64,000 bases of DNA, from contig JBMONB010000099.1 of the NCBI GenBank assembly GCA_049325315.1, forward strand, positions 19,836 to 83,835. The letters are read 5' to 3'. The notes under the pieces are model-generated. The model was not told the DNA's origin and did not search any database. It saw nothing but the letters and a program-made list of their open reading frames with translations. This document shows positions 16,921-24,643 of this stretch, one piece after another. Position 1 is the first letter of the stretch, and each line of letters starts with the position of its first letter. Both the position numbers and the translations under genes were made by a program. Origin of the DNA: JAWLHU01 sp049325315. Lineage in GTDB: Bacteria > Bacillota > Sulfobacillia > Symbiobacteriales > Symbiobacteriaceae.

Positions 16921-18045
16921 ATGTGGCGGTTCGTAGCGCGATGGTATGTGAGTGCGCTTCTGCTCTCCGCCCTGACAACGGGCTGCGCCGTTGGGCCAAC
17001 CCCTTCCCCGCAGTCCCCGCCGTTACAGCCTTCCACGGAGTCCCCGGTGCCACCGCCCACGGTCGCCCCCACACAACCGCCCGTACCACCGCCCACCGAG
17101 CCGAAGGCCGAAGCGGGGCCAGCGCCCACCCGCCTGGCCTGCGGCGAGGAAGGGCCCGGTAAACCCCTGCTGCCCGGCGCAACCGGCCAGGTAGACTACC
17201 TCTGTGACGGACAGGTCTGGGCGATCGACCTGGCCACCGGCCGGCAGACCCGGCTTGTCAGCCATGCACAGCGCATCGCCGACTTCGCCTGGGAGCCCGG
17301 GGGCAGCGGGATCGCCGTGGTCACCGAGTCCACCCACGAGGTTCTCTTCTGGGATGCCGCCACGCAGGAACTGCACCCCGTCATGATCGCCACCGATGTA
17401 CCGAATATCCTTTCCTGGTCGCCCACCGGGGAGATTCTGGTGGTCAGCCCGGGCACCGATGTCTGGCGCAGCTATCAGTTCATCGCCCGGAAGGGCTGGC
17501 AGCTGATCGGGGAGGCCAGTGGCATGGGGCTTCGCTGGAGCCCCGACGGCAGGCGCTTTGCCACCGTGCACGGGGTCGACGTGCCCGAGTACCCGGTCCA
17601 AAACGGCGCCAGCAGCACCCTGATCGTCGGTGAGATCGACGGGATACAGGTAGCCACCCGCACCGTCGCCACCGGCGATGCGAAGTCCGGCTGGCGCGAT
17701 GCGCTCTTTACCGAAGACAGCGCCCTGGTCTACCGGGAGCTCAACCCCCGTGATCACCAGCAGTCGCTCTCCTGGTGGCTGCTTCCTCCCGGTCCTCAGG
17801 CCACCCCCCGGCAGCTGGAGCCCGACTCCCCGCTCATCCGGCAGGCCGAGGAGAGCCTGCGCCGGCCGGTCTACCAGGTCGATGGGCAAAACGCCTCCCG
17901 TATCGGGCTCTCCCCCGACGGCAAGTGGGCGCTGATTCTCTTCCGGAGCCTCACAGAGGTCTACCTGATTGACGCAGCGCTCACCGGCGAGCGGTTCCTG
18001 CTCCCCGGCGGCTACCACGAATGGGTGCCGGCCGCACATCGCTGA
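16921..18045 (+). CDS. Lipoprotein with Pro-rich linker and beta-propeller-like domain
   Basis: A 374-residue secreted lipoprotein. The signal peptide ends in lipobox LTTGC (Cys at about 23) and a Pro/Thr linker follows (about 27-70, with PPTVAPTQPPVPPPTEP). The rest has WD40/TolB-like repeats, seen as recurring WSPTG, WSPDGRR and LSPDGKW motifs spaced about 45-130 residues apart, with WAIDLATGRQTRL as another blade. ATG 16921 has AAGGAGAAGG upstream; longer open frame to the left has no signal sequence. A role on the outer face of the membrane (scaffold or sensor) is likely, but no specific function is recognised. Confidence 0.8.
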   Translation: MWRFVARWYVSALLLSALTTGCAVGPTPSPQSPPLQPSTESPVPPPTVAPTQPPVPPPTEPKAEAGPAPTRLACGEEGPGKPLLPGATGQVDYLCDGQVWAIDLATGRQTRLVSHAQRIADFAWEPGGSGIAVVTESTHEVLFWDAATQELHPVMIATDVPNILSWSPTGEILVVSPGTDVWRSYQFIARKGWQLIGEASGMGLRWSPDGRRFATVHGVDVPEYPVQNGASSTLIVGEIDGIQVATRTVATGDAKSGWRDALFTEDSALVYRELNPRDHQQSLSWWLLPPGPQATPRQLEPDSPLIRQAEESLRRPVYQVDGQNASRIGLSPDGKWALILFRSLTEVYLIDAALTGERFLLPGGYHEWVPAAHR

Positions 18046-18060
18046 GCCCATGCGCGCAAA

Positions 18061-18088
18061 ACCGCCGCCCCCTGCTGGGAGCGGCGGT
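18061..18088 (-). terminator. Rho-independent terminator of gatCAB
   Basis: An 8-base-pair GC stem (ACCGCCGC / GCGGCGGT) just past the gatB stop. On the minus strand it is followed by TTTTGC. It also lies after the lipoprotein gene, so it may act in both directions. Confidence 0.75.
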
Positions 18089-18092
18089 CCTG

Positions 18093-19565
18093 TTACTCCT
18101 GACCCGTCTGCTTCTTGAGCGCCTCCGTCACCAGCTTCATCGCCAGCTGTGGGTTGGCCCGGCCCCGGGTCGCCTTCATCATCTGGCCGACGAACCACTG
18201 GGCGGCGGCCTGTTTGCCTGCCTTCCAGTCCTCCACCGGGCCGGGGTTGGCAGCCACGATCTCCTGGGCGATCTTCAGCAGTTCGCCCTCGTCGGCCACC
18301 TGGGTCAGCCCCTCTTCTTTCACGATGGTCTCGGCATCCTTGTCGGAGCCCACCATCTTCTCGAAGACGGTCTTGGCGATCTTTCCGGTGATCGTTCCCT
18401 TCTCCATCAGCTTCAGCATACCCGCCAGCTGCTCGGGGGTGACCGGAATCTGATCGGGGCCCAGCCCCTTCTCGTTCATGATCCGGTTCAGCTCGTTGAT
18501 CTGCCAGTTGGCGACGCTCTTGGCGTTCTCCTTGCCCGCCAGCGCCACCGCCTGGCCAAACCACTCGGCAAACTCCTTCTCCGCCACGATGATCGAGGCA
18601 TCGTAGGCAGAGAGACCGTACTCGTTCTCCAGCCGGTGCATGATCGTGTCAGGCAGCTCGGGCAGGGTGGCCCGAACCCGTTCCACATCCTCTTCGGAGA
18701 TCACGACGGGCGGAAGGTCGGGCTCGGGGAAGTAGCGGTAGTCCTCGGCATCTTCCTTGGAGCGCAGCACCACCGAGATCCCCTTGGCCTCCCGCCAGGA
18801 GCGGGTCTCCTGGTCGATCTCGCCACCCTGCTCCAAGATGGCGATGTGCCGCTTCGCCTCGTACTCGATACCGCGCATGGCAGCCGAGAAGGAGTTGACG
18901 TTCTTCAACTCGGAGCGGGTGCCAAGTCCCGAAGCCCCCGCCGGTCGTACCGAGACGTTGACATCGCAGCGCATGGAGCCCTCTTCCATCTTCACATCGC
19001 TGATGCCGCAGTACTTGATAATCGACCGCAGCTTGTTCAGGAAGAGGCCTGCCTCCTCCGCCGAGCGGAGGTCAGGCTCGGTGACGATCTCGATCAGCGG
19101 CACCCCCGCCCGGTTGTAGTCCACCAGGGAGGAGTCAGCCTCGGCCACATCATCGCCGGCGTGCAGGAGCTTGCCGGCATCGTTCTCCAGGTGGATGCGC
19201 TTGATGCCGATCCGCCGGGTGACCCCATCTTTCCGGGTGATCTCCACGTAGCCATCATAGCAGAAGGGCAGGTCGAGCTGGCTGATCTGATAGTTCATCG
19301 GGGAGTCCGGGTAGAAGTAGTTCTTCCGGTCGAACTTGGAGTAGTGCTGAATGGAGCAGTTGAGCGCCAGGCCCGCCTTGATCACGTACTCCAGCGCCTG
19401 GGCGTTCAGCACCGGCAGGGCGCCGGGCAGCGCCAGGCAGACCGGGCAGACATTCGTGTTGGGCTCAGCGCCAAACTCGTTCTTGCACGAGCACCAGACC
19501 TTGGTCTCGGTGGCCAGCTCCACGTGGACCTCGAGACCCACAACGGTTTCCCACTGGGTCGCCAC
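18093..19565 (-). CDS. gatB: Asp/Glu-tRNA amidotransferase subunit B
   Basis: A 490-residue subunit that binds misacylated Glu-tRNA(Gln) or Asp-tRNA(Asn) and catalyses the ATP-dependent transamidation with ammonia from GatA. Characteristic stretches are GLEVHVELATETKVWCSC (with the zinc-site Cys), NTNVCPVCLALPGALPVLN, YFYPDSPMNYQISQLDLP and the C-terminal YqeY-like helical tail. GTG 19565 has AAGGAGG upstream and lies 2 bases after gatA ends. The full gatCAB order is present, so the organism makes Gln-tRNA(Gln) and/or Asn-tRNA(Asn) indirectly. Confidence 0.96.
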   Translation of the reverse strand: MATQWETVVGLEVHVELATETKVWCSCKNEFGAEPNTNVCPVCLALPGALPVLNAQALEYVIKAGLALNCSIQHYSKFDRKNYFYPDSPMNYQISQLDLPFCYDGYVEITRKDGVTRRIGIKRIHLENDAGKLLHAGDDVAEADSSLVDYNRAGVPLIEIVTEPDLRSAEEAGLFLNKLRSIIKYCGISDVKMEEGSMRCDVNVSVRPAGASGLGTRSELKNVNSFSAAMRGIEYEAKRHIAILEQGGEIDQETRSWREAKGISVVLRSKEDAEDYRYFPEPDLPPVVISEEDVERVRATLPELPDTIMHRLENEYGLSAYDASIIVAEKEFAEWFGQAVALAGKENAKSVANWQINELNRIMNEKGLGPDQIPVTPEQLAGMLKLMEKGTITGKIAKTVFEKMVGSDKDAETIVKEEGLTQVADEGELLKIAQEIVAANPGPVEDWKAGKQAAAQWFVGQMMKATRGRANPQLAMKLVTEALKKQTGQE

Positions 19566-19567
19566 GG

Positions 19568-21052
19568 TTACCGACCTCCTTCCGCCGCCAGGGCCGGGCG
19601 GGCTTCATGGTGCCGGGTAGACTTCTGATACGCCCAGGCAAACTGGAGCAGCCGGGCGTCGTCGAAATGCCTGCCAATGAACTGCAGGCCAACCGGCAGC
19701 CCGCCCGCGAAGCCGCAGGGGACCGAGAGGCCCGGCAGGCCTGCCAGGTTGACGGGAATGGTGTACAGATCTGCCAGGTACATGGCCAGCGGATCATCGG
19801 TCTTCTCGCCCAACCCCCACGCCGGAACCGGTGAGGTGGGCGTGACAATGGCATCAAACTGCTCGAAGACCTGCTGGAAATCGCGCACCACCAGCGTGCG
19901 TACCTGCTGGGCCTTCTTGTAGTAGGCGTCGTAGTAGCCGCTGGAGAGGGCGTAGGTCCCGACCATGATCCGGCGCTTCACCTCGTCGCCGAAGCCCTCG
20001 GAGCGCGTCTTACCGTACATCTCCAGCAGGCCGCTGAACTCCGGGGTCCGGTAGCCGTAGCGAACGCCGTCGAAGCGGGCCAGGTTGGCCGAGCACTCCG
20101 CCGGAGCGATGATGTAATAGGCCGAGAGGGCGTGCTCGGTGTGAGGGAGCGAGCACTCCTCCACATCGGCGCCCAGCGCCTTCAACTGCGCCACCGCCTC
20201 TTCAATGCGGCTCTTCACCTCAGGGTCGAGCCCCTCGCCGAAGTACTCCCGGGGCACGCCAAAGCGAACGCCCTTGAGCGACGGCTCACCGCCGAACTTG
20301 ATCGCCGGCGGGGTCCGGCCTGCATTGGTGGAGTCGCGGCGGTCGGAGCCGGCCACCACCTCAAAGAGGCGGGCCACGTCTTCCACGTCGCGCCCCAGGG
20401 GGCCGATCTGGTCCAGCGAGGAGGCGAAGGCGACCAGGCCGTAGCGGGAGACGTAGCCGTAGGTCGGCTTCAGGCCGACAATGCCGGTCAGCGCCGCAGG
20501 CTGGCGGATCGAACCGCCGGTGTCCGAGCCCAGGGAGAGGGGGACCTCCTCTGCCGCCACAGCCGCCGCCGACCCCGAGGAGGAGCCGCCCGGAACACGC
20601 TCCAGGTCCCAGGGGTTGCGGGTGGCGAAGAAGCCAGAGTTCTCGCCGGATGAGCCCATGGCAAACTCGTCCATATTGGTCTTACCGATGATGATGGCGC
20701 CCGAGGCGCGCAGCCGCTCCACGACGGTGGCATCATAGGGCGGCAAATACTCACCCAGAATCTTGGAACCGCAGGTGGTGCGGATCCCATCGGTGCACAT
20801 ATTGTCCTTGACCGCGACCGGAACACCCGCCAACGGCCCGATATCCGTGTCGCCACCCCGGCGGCGTGCATCGAGTTTGCGGGCCCGCTCCAGGGCCTGG
20901 TCCGCCGTAACGGTCAGGAAGGCGCGGACCTGGGGGTCCACCTCCCCAATGCGCTCCAAGAAGGACTCCGCAATCTCCACCGCCGACAGCTCCCCGGCCA
21001 GAAAGAGCCGATTGAGCCGTGTGGCACTAAGCTTATACGTCGCTCCAGACAT
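19568..21052 (-). CDS. gatA: Asp/Glu-tRNA amidotransferase subunit A
   Basis: A 494-residue amidase-signature subunit that releases ammonia from glutamine. The Ser-cisSer-Lys triad is visible: K82 in VPVAVKDNM, the cis-Ser in PGGSSSGSAAAVAA (about 157) and the nucleophile S181 in GSDTGGSIRQPAAL. Length matches the family. ATG 21052 is 3 bases after gatC ends; gatB follows after 2 bases, so the three are one tight operon. Confidence 0.97.
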   Translation of the reverse strand: MSGATYKLSATRLNRLFLAGELSAVEIAESFLERIGEVDPQVRAFLTVTADQALERARKLDARRRGGDTDIGPLAGVPVAVKDNMCTDGIRTTCGSKILGEYLPPYDATVVERLRASGAIIIGKTNMDEFAMGSSGENSGFFATRNPWDLERVPGGSSSGSAAAVAAEEVPLSLGSDTGGSIRQPAALTGIVGLKPTYGYVSRYGLVAFASSLDQIGPLGRDVEDVARLFEVVAGSDRRDSTNAGRTPPAIKFGGEPSLKGVRFGVPREYFGEGLDPEVKSRIEEAVAQLKALGADVEECSLPHTEHALSAYYIIAPAECSANLARFDGVRYGYRTPEFSGLLEMYGKTRSEGFGDEVKRRIMVGTYALSSGYYDAYYKKAQQVRTLVVRDFQQVFEQFDAIVTPTSPVPAWGLGEKTDDPLAMYLADLYTIPVNLAGLPGLSVPCGFAGGLPVGLQFIGRHFDDARLLQFAWAYQKSTRHHEARPALAAEGGR

Positions 21053-21055
21053 AGG

Positions 21056-21346
21056 CTAGCCCTCCGTGATCTTCGGCACCTTGAAACAGCCCGCCTCGGC
21101 CTCCGGGGCTTGGCTGAGCACCTTGGCCCGGTCCAGCGAGGTATGGGGCTTGTCCTCACGCAGGACATTCTGCAAGGCGACCGCATGGTAGGTGGGGGGC
21201 ACATTGGCCGTATCCAGCCGGTTCAGGCTCTCGACGTGCTCGAGAATACGGCTGAGCTGCCCCGTAAAGGCCACCTTCTCCTCTTCAGTGAGGCTCAGTC
21301 GGGCCAGGCGGGCCACGTGCTCAACCTGGCTGCGCGTCAGCGCCAT
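21056..21346 (-). CDS. gatC: Asp/Glu-tRNA amidotransferase subunit C
   Basis: A 96-residue GatC, the small stabilising subunit that wraps around GatA. VEHVARLARLSLTEEEKVAF at the N-terminus and the C-terminal DKPHTSLDRAKVLSQAPEAE are the family hallmarks. It is the first gene of the gatCAB operon, about 70 bases downstream of a likely sigma-A promoter. Confidence 0.95.
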   Translation of the reverse strand: MALTRSQVEHVARLARLSLTEEEKVAFTGQLSRILEHVESLNRLDTANVPPTYHAVALQNVLREDKPHTSLDRAKVLSQAPEAEAGCFKVPKITEG

Positions 21347-21415
21347 GGTAGATCACCGCCAAATCTCTAGATTTCAGGAAGGCCCCCTGGGTGCACCCTT
21401 CCGCGTAACTACCTG

Positions 21416-21445
21416 ATTTTATCACAGTAAGGAATGGAAGGGCAA
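21416..21445 (-). promoter_or_regulatory. Sigma-A promoter of gatCAB
   Basis: On the minus strand TTGCCC, an 18-base spacer, then TAAAAT. The start of transcription would be about 60-65 bases before gatC. Confidence 0.6.
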
Positions 21446-21524
21446 CGTGACAACCCAGCCGCAGTGAACCTTTGACGCCGATTGGACCGTCTTACTCACA
21501 GTAGGACTGAAGGGGGATTCGGCA

Positions 21525-21857
21525 GTGGCGCAGACAGCGGTAAAACTCTTTTTCGATAAGCGGCACGATGGCCTGGAGCGGGAGCTGAACCAGTGGCTTG
21601 GCCAGGTCTCCGGCCAGGTGTTGATGACCGGCATGTCCATGGACTCCAACCAGTACGGCCACTGCTTGACGGTGATGTACCAGACCGGTGAGGGCGGCCG
21701 GCACTACCGGGCCCATGTCTTCTACCACTCCAGCCACAGCAAGCTGGAGGAGGCGGCAAACGGGGGTCTGGCGGCAGCCCAGGCCCAGTGGGGCCGGCTG
21801 GTGGCGATCGGGTCGAACGAGTACGGTCACTGCCTCTGCGTGATTGAGGAGCGGTAA
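21525..21857 (+). CDS. Small protein with internal SN-[QE]-YGHCL repeat, unknown function
   Basis: A 110-residue protein, not recognised. It has two copies of one motif, SMDSNQYGHCLTVMY (about 42-56) and IGSNEYGHCLCVIEE (about 95-109), each ending a hydrophobic beta-like strand, so it may be an internal duplication or a two-sheet domain. There is no signal peptide or membrane helix. The His-Cys pairs could bind a metal; that is speculation. GTG 21525 has AAGGGGGA 7 bases upstream, and a strong terminator follows the stop, which supports a single-gene transcript. It is divergent from gatC. Confidence 0.7.
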   Translation: MAQTAVKLFFDKRHDGLERELNQWLGQVSGQVLMTGMSMDSNQYGHCLTVMYQTGEGGRHYRAHVFYHSSHSKLEEAANGGLAAAQAQWGRLVAIGSNEYGHCLCVIEER

Positions 21858-21862
21858 AGGAA

Positions 21863-21886
21863 AAGCCAGGCCGGTTGGCCTGGCTT
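21863..21886 (+). terminator. Rho-independent terminator
   Basis: AAGCCAGG / CCTGGCTT stem with an 8-base loop and a short T-rich tail (CTTC), 6 bases after the stop of the 110-residue protein. Confidence 0.75.
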
Positions 21887-22165
21887 CTTCACCTCTGAGC
21901 CATGTATTACTACTCACTGACTTGTCGCCGGTTTCAGGAAAGAATATGCATGTATTGCGAACCTTCCTGGCTGATCCGTTGTCTATCCCAGGTGGAACAA
22001 CCCCTACGACCTGGAACCGGGCGTATCACAGCAGTGATCTGGATTTCATCCCCAGTTTCGGTGATTTTCAGCATCTTCTGGTTGTGAAGTCTACCGACAC
22101 CATCTGGTTTTGATACTCCCTCTGCCTGGCAGTCACGAGGCCGGCGCAGGCCCGCCTACGAAGAA
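21887..22165. other. Gene-free stretch, lower GC
   Basis: About 280 bases between two terminators, visibly less GC-rich than the surroundings. A 61-codon frame starting near 21902 has no ribosome-binding site and no recognisable product. I see no RNA gene. Confidence 0.5.
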
Positions 22166-22193
22166 ACCGCCCCTCCCAAACGGGAGGGGCGGT
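22166..22193 (-). terminator. Terminator of oppDF
   Basis: A 12-base-pair perfect stem (ACCGCCCCTCCC / GGGAGGGGCGGT) with a 4-base loop, followed on the minus strand by TTTCTT. Confidence 0.85.
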
Positions 22194-22207
22194 CGATCTC
22201 GTCAGGT

Positions 22208-23221
22208 TTAGGCGTTCGTCCGCAGGTGGCAGGCGACCCAGTGACCGCTGCCCACGTTGATCAGCGGCGGCTCCTCGGTCTTGCACTTCTCGCCCACCTG
22301 GCTGACATAGCGGCAGCGGGTGTGGAAGCGGCAGCCCTTTGGCGGGTTGACCGGAGAGGGAACGTCGCCCTCCAGCACGATACGCTCACGACGAATGGTC
22401 GGGTCGGGAATGGGAATGGCAGACATCAGCGCCTCGGTGTACGGGTGCAGCGGGTTGCTGTACAGCTCAGCCGAGGGGGAGATCTCAACCATCTTGCCCA
22501 GGTACATGACGCCGACGCGGTCGGAGACGTGCTTCACGACCGAGAGGCCGTGGGCGATGAACAGGTAGGTCAGGTTGAACTCCTTCTGGAGGTCCTCCAG
22601 CAGGTTCAGCACCTGCGACTGAATCGACACGTCGAGCGCGGAGACCGGCTCGTCGCAGACGATCAGCTTCGGGTTCAGGGCCAGCGCACGGGCGATGCCG
22701 ATACGCTGACGCTGGCCGCCCGAGAACTCGTGCGGGTAGCGGCGGGCGTGGAAGGAGGCCAGGCCGACGACGTCCAGCAGGTTCTGGACCCGCTTGGTCT
22801 TCTCGGCGCCACGGGCCACGCCGTGAATCTCCAGCGGCTCGCCGATGATCTCACCGACGGTCATGCGGGGATTCAGCGAGGCGTAGGGGTCCTGGAAGAT
22901 GATCTGCATCTCACGGCGGAGCTTGCGCATCTCCTCGCGGTTCAGATCATAGACATTCTTGCCCTCGAAGAGCACCTGACCATCGGTCGGCTCGTGCAGG
23001 CGAAGGATGACCTTGCCAAGAGTGGTCTTGCCGCAGCCAGACTCACCCACGAGGCCGAGGGTCTCACCGGCGAGAATATCGAAGGAGACGCCGTCCACCG
23101 CCTTGAGGTGGCCAACGGTCCGGGAGATGATGCCGCCGCCGGAGATCGGGAAGTGCTTCTTCAGATTGCGGATTTCCATCAGAACCTGCTTGGCGTTCTG
23201 CGTACCAACAGCGGTGCTCAT
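22208..23221 (-). CDS. Oligopeptide/dipeptide ABC transporter ATP-binding protein (OppF/DppF type)
   Basis: A 337-residue cytoplasmic ATPase. Walker A is GLVGESGCGKTTLGKVIL, the ABC signature is FSGGQRQRIGIARAL and Walker B LIVCDEPVSALDVS. The C-terminal oligopeptide-transporter extension (PVNPPKGCRFHTRCRYVS) with clustered Cys is typical of OppD/F and often carries an iron-sulfur site. The ATG overlaps the last base of the oppD-like stop (TAATG). It pairs with the upstream ATPase as a heterodimer; no permease or binding-protein genes are in the window. The peptide substrate cannot be told. Confidence 0.93.
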   Translation of the reverse strand: MSTAVGTQNAKQVLMEIRNLKKHFPISGGGIISRTVGHLKAVDGVSFDILAGETLGLVGESGCGKTTLGKVILRLHEPTDGQVLFEGKNVYDLNREEMRKLRREMQIIFQDPYASLNPRMTVGEIIGEPLEIHGVARGAEKTKRVQNLLDVVGLASFHARRYPHEFSGGQRQRIGIARALALNPKLIVCDEPVSALDVSIQSQVLNLLEDLQKEFNLTYLFIAHGLSVVKHVSDRVGVMYLGKMVEISPSAELYSNPLHPYTEALMSAIPIPDPTIRRERIVLEGDVPSPVNPPKGCRFHTRCRYVSQVGEKCKTEEPPLINVGSGHWVACHLRTNA

Positions 23222-24216
23222 TACGCGCTAACCCCCTTGGCCAGACGGTCTGCAGCCACGTAGCAAGCAACCCAGCGGCCAGGCGCGACCTGCTCGAGGG
23301 GCGGCTGCTCGGTCTTGCACTTGTCGATAGAGTACGGGCACCGCGGCTCAAAGCGGCAGCCGGGAGGCAGGTGCAGCGGGTTGGGGACGACGCCCTCAAT
23401 CACGTGCAGCTTCTCCACGTCCTCGTCCATGCGCGGAATGGACCTCAGCAGGCCCTCGGTGTACGGGTGCAGCGGGTGCTTGAAGACGTTGACAGCGTCC
23501 GCCTCCTCAACCACCTTGCCGGCGTACATGACGACAACCCGCTCGGCCATCTCGGCGACGACGCCGAGGTCGTGGGTGATCAGCATGATGGCCATGCCCA
23601 GTTCCTTCTTCAGCTTCTTCATGAGCTCGAGGATCTGGGCCTGAATGGTCACATCGAGCGCCGTGGTGGGCTCGTCGGCGATCAGAAGCTTCGGGTTGCA
23701 GGAGAGCGCCATCGCGATCATGACGCGCTGACGCATGCCGCCGGACAGCTGGTGCGGATACTCCTTGACCCGGCGCTCCGGGAGCGGAATGCCGACCAAG
23801 CGAAGCATCTCGACCGCCTTGTCCGTGGCCTCCTTGTAGGAGAGGCCCTGGTGCAGCTGAATCGCTTCAGAGATCTGGTCGCCAATGGTGTAGACCGGGT
23901 TCAGCGAGGTCATCGGCTCCTGGAAGATCATCGAAATATCATTGCCGCGGATCTTCCGCATCTCAGCCTCGGACTTCTTAATGAGATCCTCGCCTTCGAA
24001 GAGGATCTCACCGTCGACGATCTTGCCGGGCGGGTTGGGAATCAGCCGCATGATCGAGAGCGAGGTCACACTCTTACCGCACCCAGACTCACCCACTACG
24101 CCGAGCGTTTCACCCCGTTTGATGTAAAGGTTCACCCCGTCGACGGCCCGAACAACGCCGTCCTCCGTGAAATAGTGGGTCTTAAGGTTTCGGATTTCGA
24201 CAAGTTTCTCGCTCAT
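23221..24216 (-). CDS. Oligopeptide/dipeptide ABC transporter ATP-binding protein (OppD/DppD type)
   Basis: A 331-residue ATPase with Walker A GVVGESGCGKSVTSLSIM, signature LSGGMRQRVMIAMAL, Walker B LLIADEPTTALDVT and the C-terminal Cys-rich oligopeptide-transporter tail (CRFEPRCPYSIDKC). ATG 24216 is chosen for its GAGGAG site 7 bases upstream; a longer open frame has none. It precedes the OppF-like gene, but permease and substrate-binding partners are missing nearby, so the pair may serve permeases encoded elsewhere. It is preceded by an unusually long leader (about 330 bases). Confidence 0.93.
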   Translation of the reverse strand: MSEKLVEIRNLKTHYFTEDGVVRAVDGVNLYIKRGETLGVVGESGCGKSVTSLSIMRLIPNPPGKIVDGEILFEGEDLIKKSEAEMRKIRGNDISMIFQEPMTSLNPVYTIGDQISEAIQLHQGLSYKEATDKAVEMLRLVGIPLPERRVKEYPHQLSGGMRQRVMIAMALSCNPKLLIADEPTTALDVTIQAQILELMKKLKKELGMAIMLITHDLGVVAEMAERVVVMYAGKVVEEADAVNVFKHPLHPYTEGLLRSIPRMDEDVEKLHVIEGVVPNPLHLPPGCRFEPRCPYSIDKCKTEQPPLEQVAPGRWVACYVAADRLAKGVSA

Positions 24217-24548
24217 TGGCTCACTCCTCTTCTCCTTCTGACACAACGAGTAGCCGGGGTCGGCGGGGTTCTACCCGGGTAGACCTATCCACGACTCACG
24301 TATGAGACGCGCGATTCTGCCTACCGGTTTGGATAATTTTCAGCCTCGCCCGCGATTTCGCAGGTTCCCCCGAGAGGCACCTTCAGGAACACTCGGCTCT
24401 TTTCGATTCTTCGGGTACCCCAAGTTCTCCTCCCGTGGGAGAGACACTTTTTCGTGGTGAAGTTGGAAAAAGACAGCCTGTCTCATCTGTATGCTCCAGT
24501 ATTCGGTATCATGCAGGAGAGAAGAAACAGTCTAAACCACACCCGACT
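24217..24548 (-). promoter_or_regulatory. Long 5' leader of oppDF
   Basis: From the likely start of transcription near 24541 to the oppD-like ATG there are about 325 untranslated bases. Several short inverted repeats are visible, for example around 24430-24443, but I do not recognise a known riboswitch or T-box core and see no attenuator with a T-run. Confidence 0.4.
24270..24283. promoter_or_regulatory. 14-base perfect palindrome, possible operator
   Basis: TCTACCCGGGTAGA, fully self-complementary, 54 bases before the oppD-like start. It could be a dimeric repressor site or part of leader structure; no known consensus is matched. Confidence 0.35.
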
Positions 24549-24578
24549 ATTGTACCATGTACGATACCAATCGTCCAA
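24549..24578 (-). promoter_or_regulatory. Sigma-A promoter of oppDF
   Basis: On the minus strand TTGGAC, an 18-base spacer, then TACAAT, in a locally AT-richer stretch. Confidence 0.55.
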
Positions 24579-24599
24579 CTTTATCGCTTGAAACGTTTA

Positions 24600-24627
24600 G
24601 GAGGACGCAGTGCTCACTGCGTCCTCC
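24600..24627 (-). terminator. Terminator of ligA
   Basis: A 13-base-pair perfect inverted repeat (GGAGGACGCAGTG / CACTGCGTCCTCC) 17 bases after the ligA stop. The minus-strand tail is TAAACGTTT, so the T-run is poor but the stem is very strong. Confidence 0.7.
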
Positions 24628-24643
24628 GTTCGCCTCGCTAATG

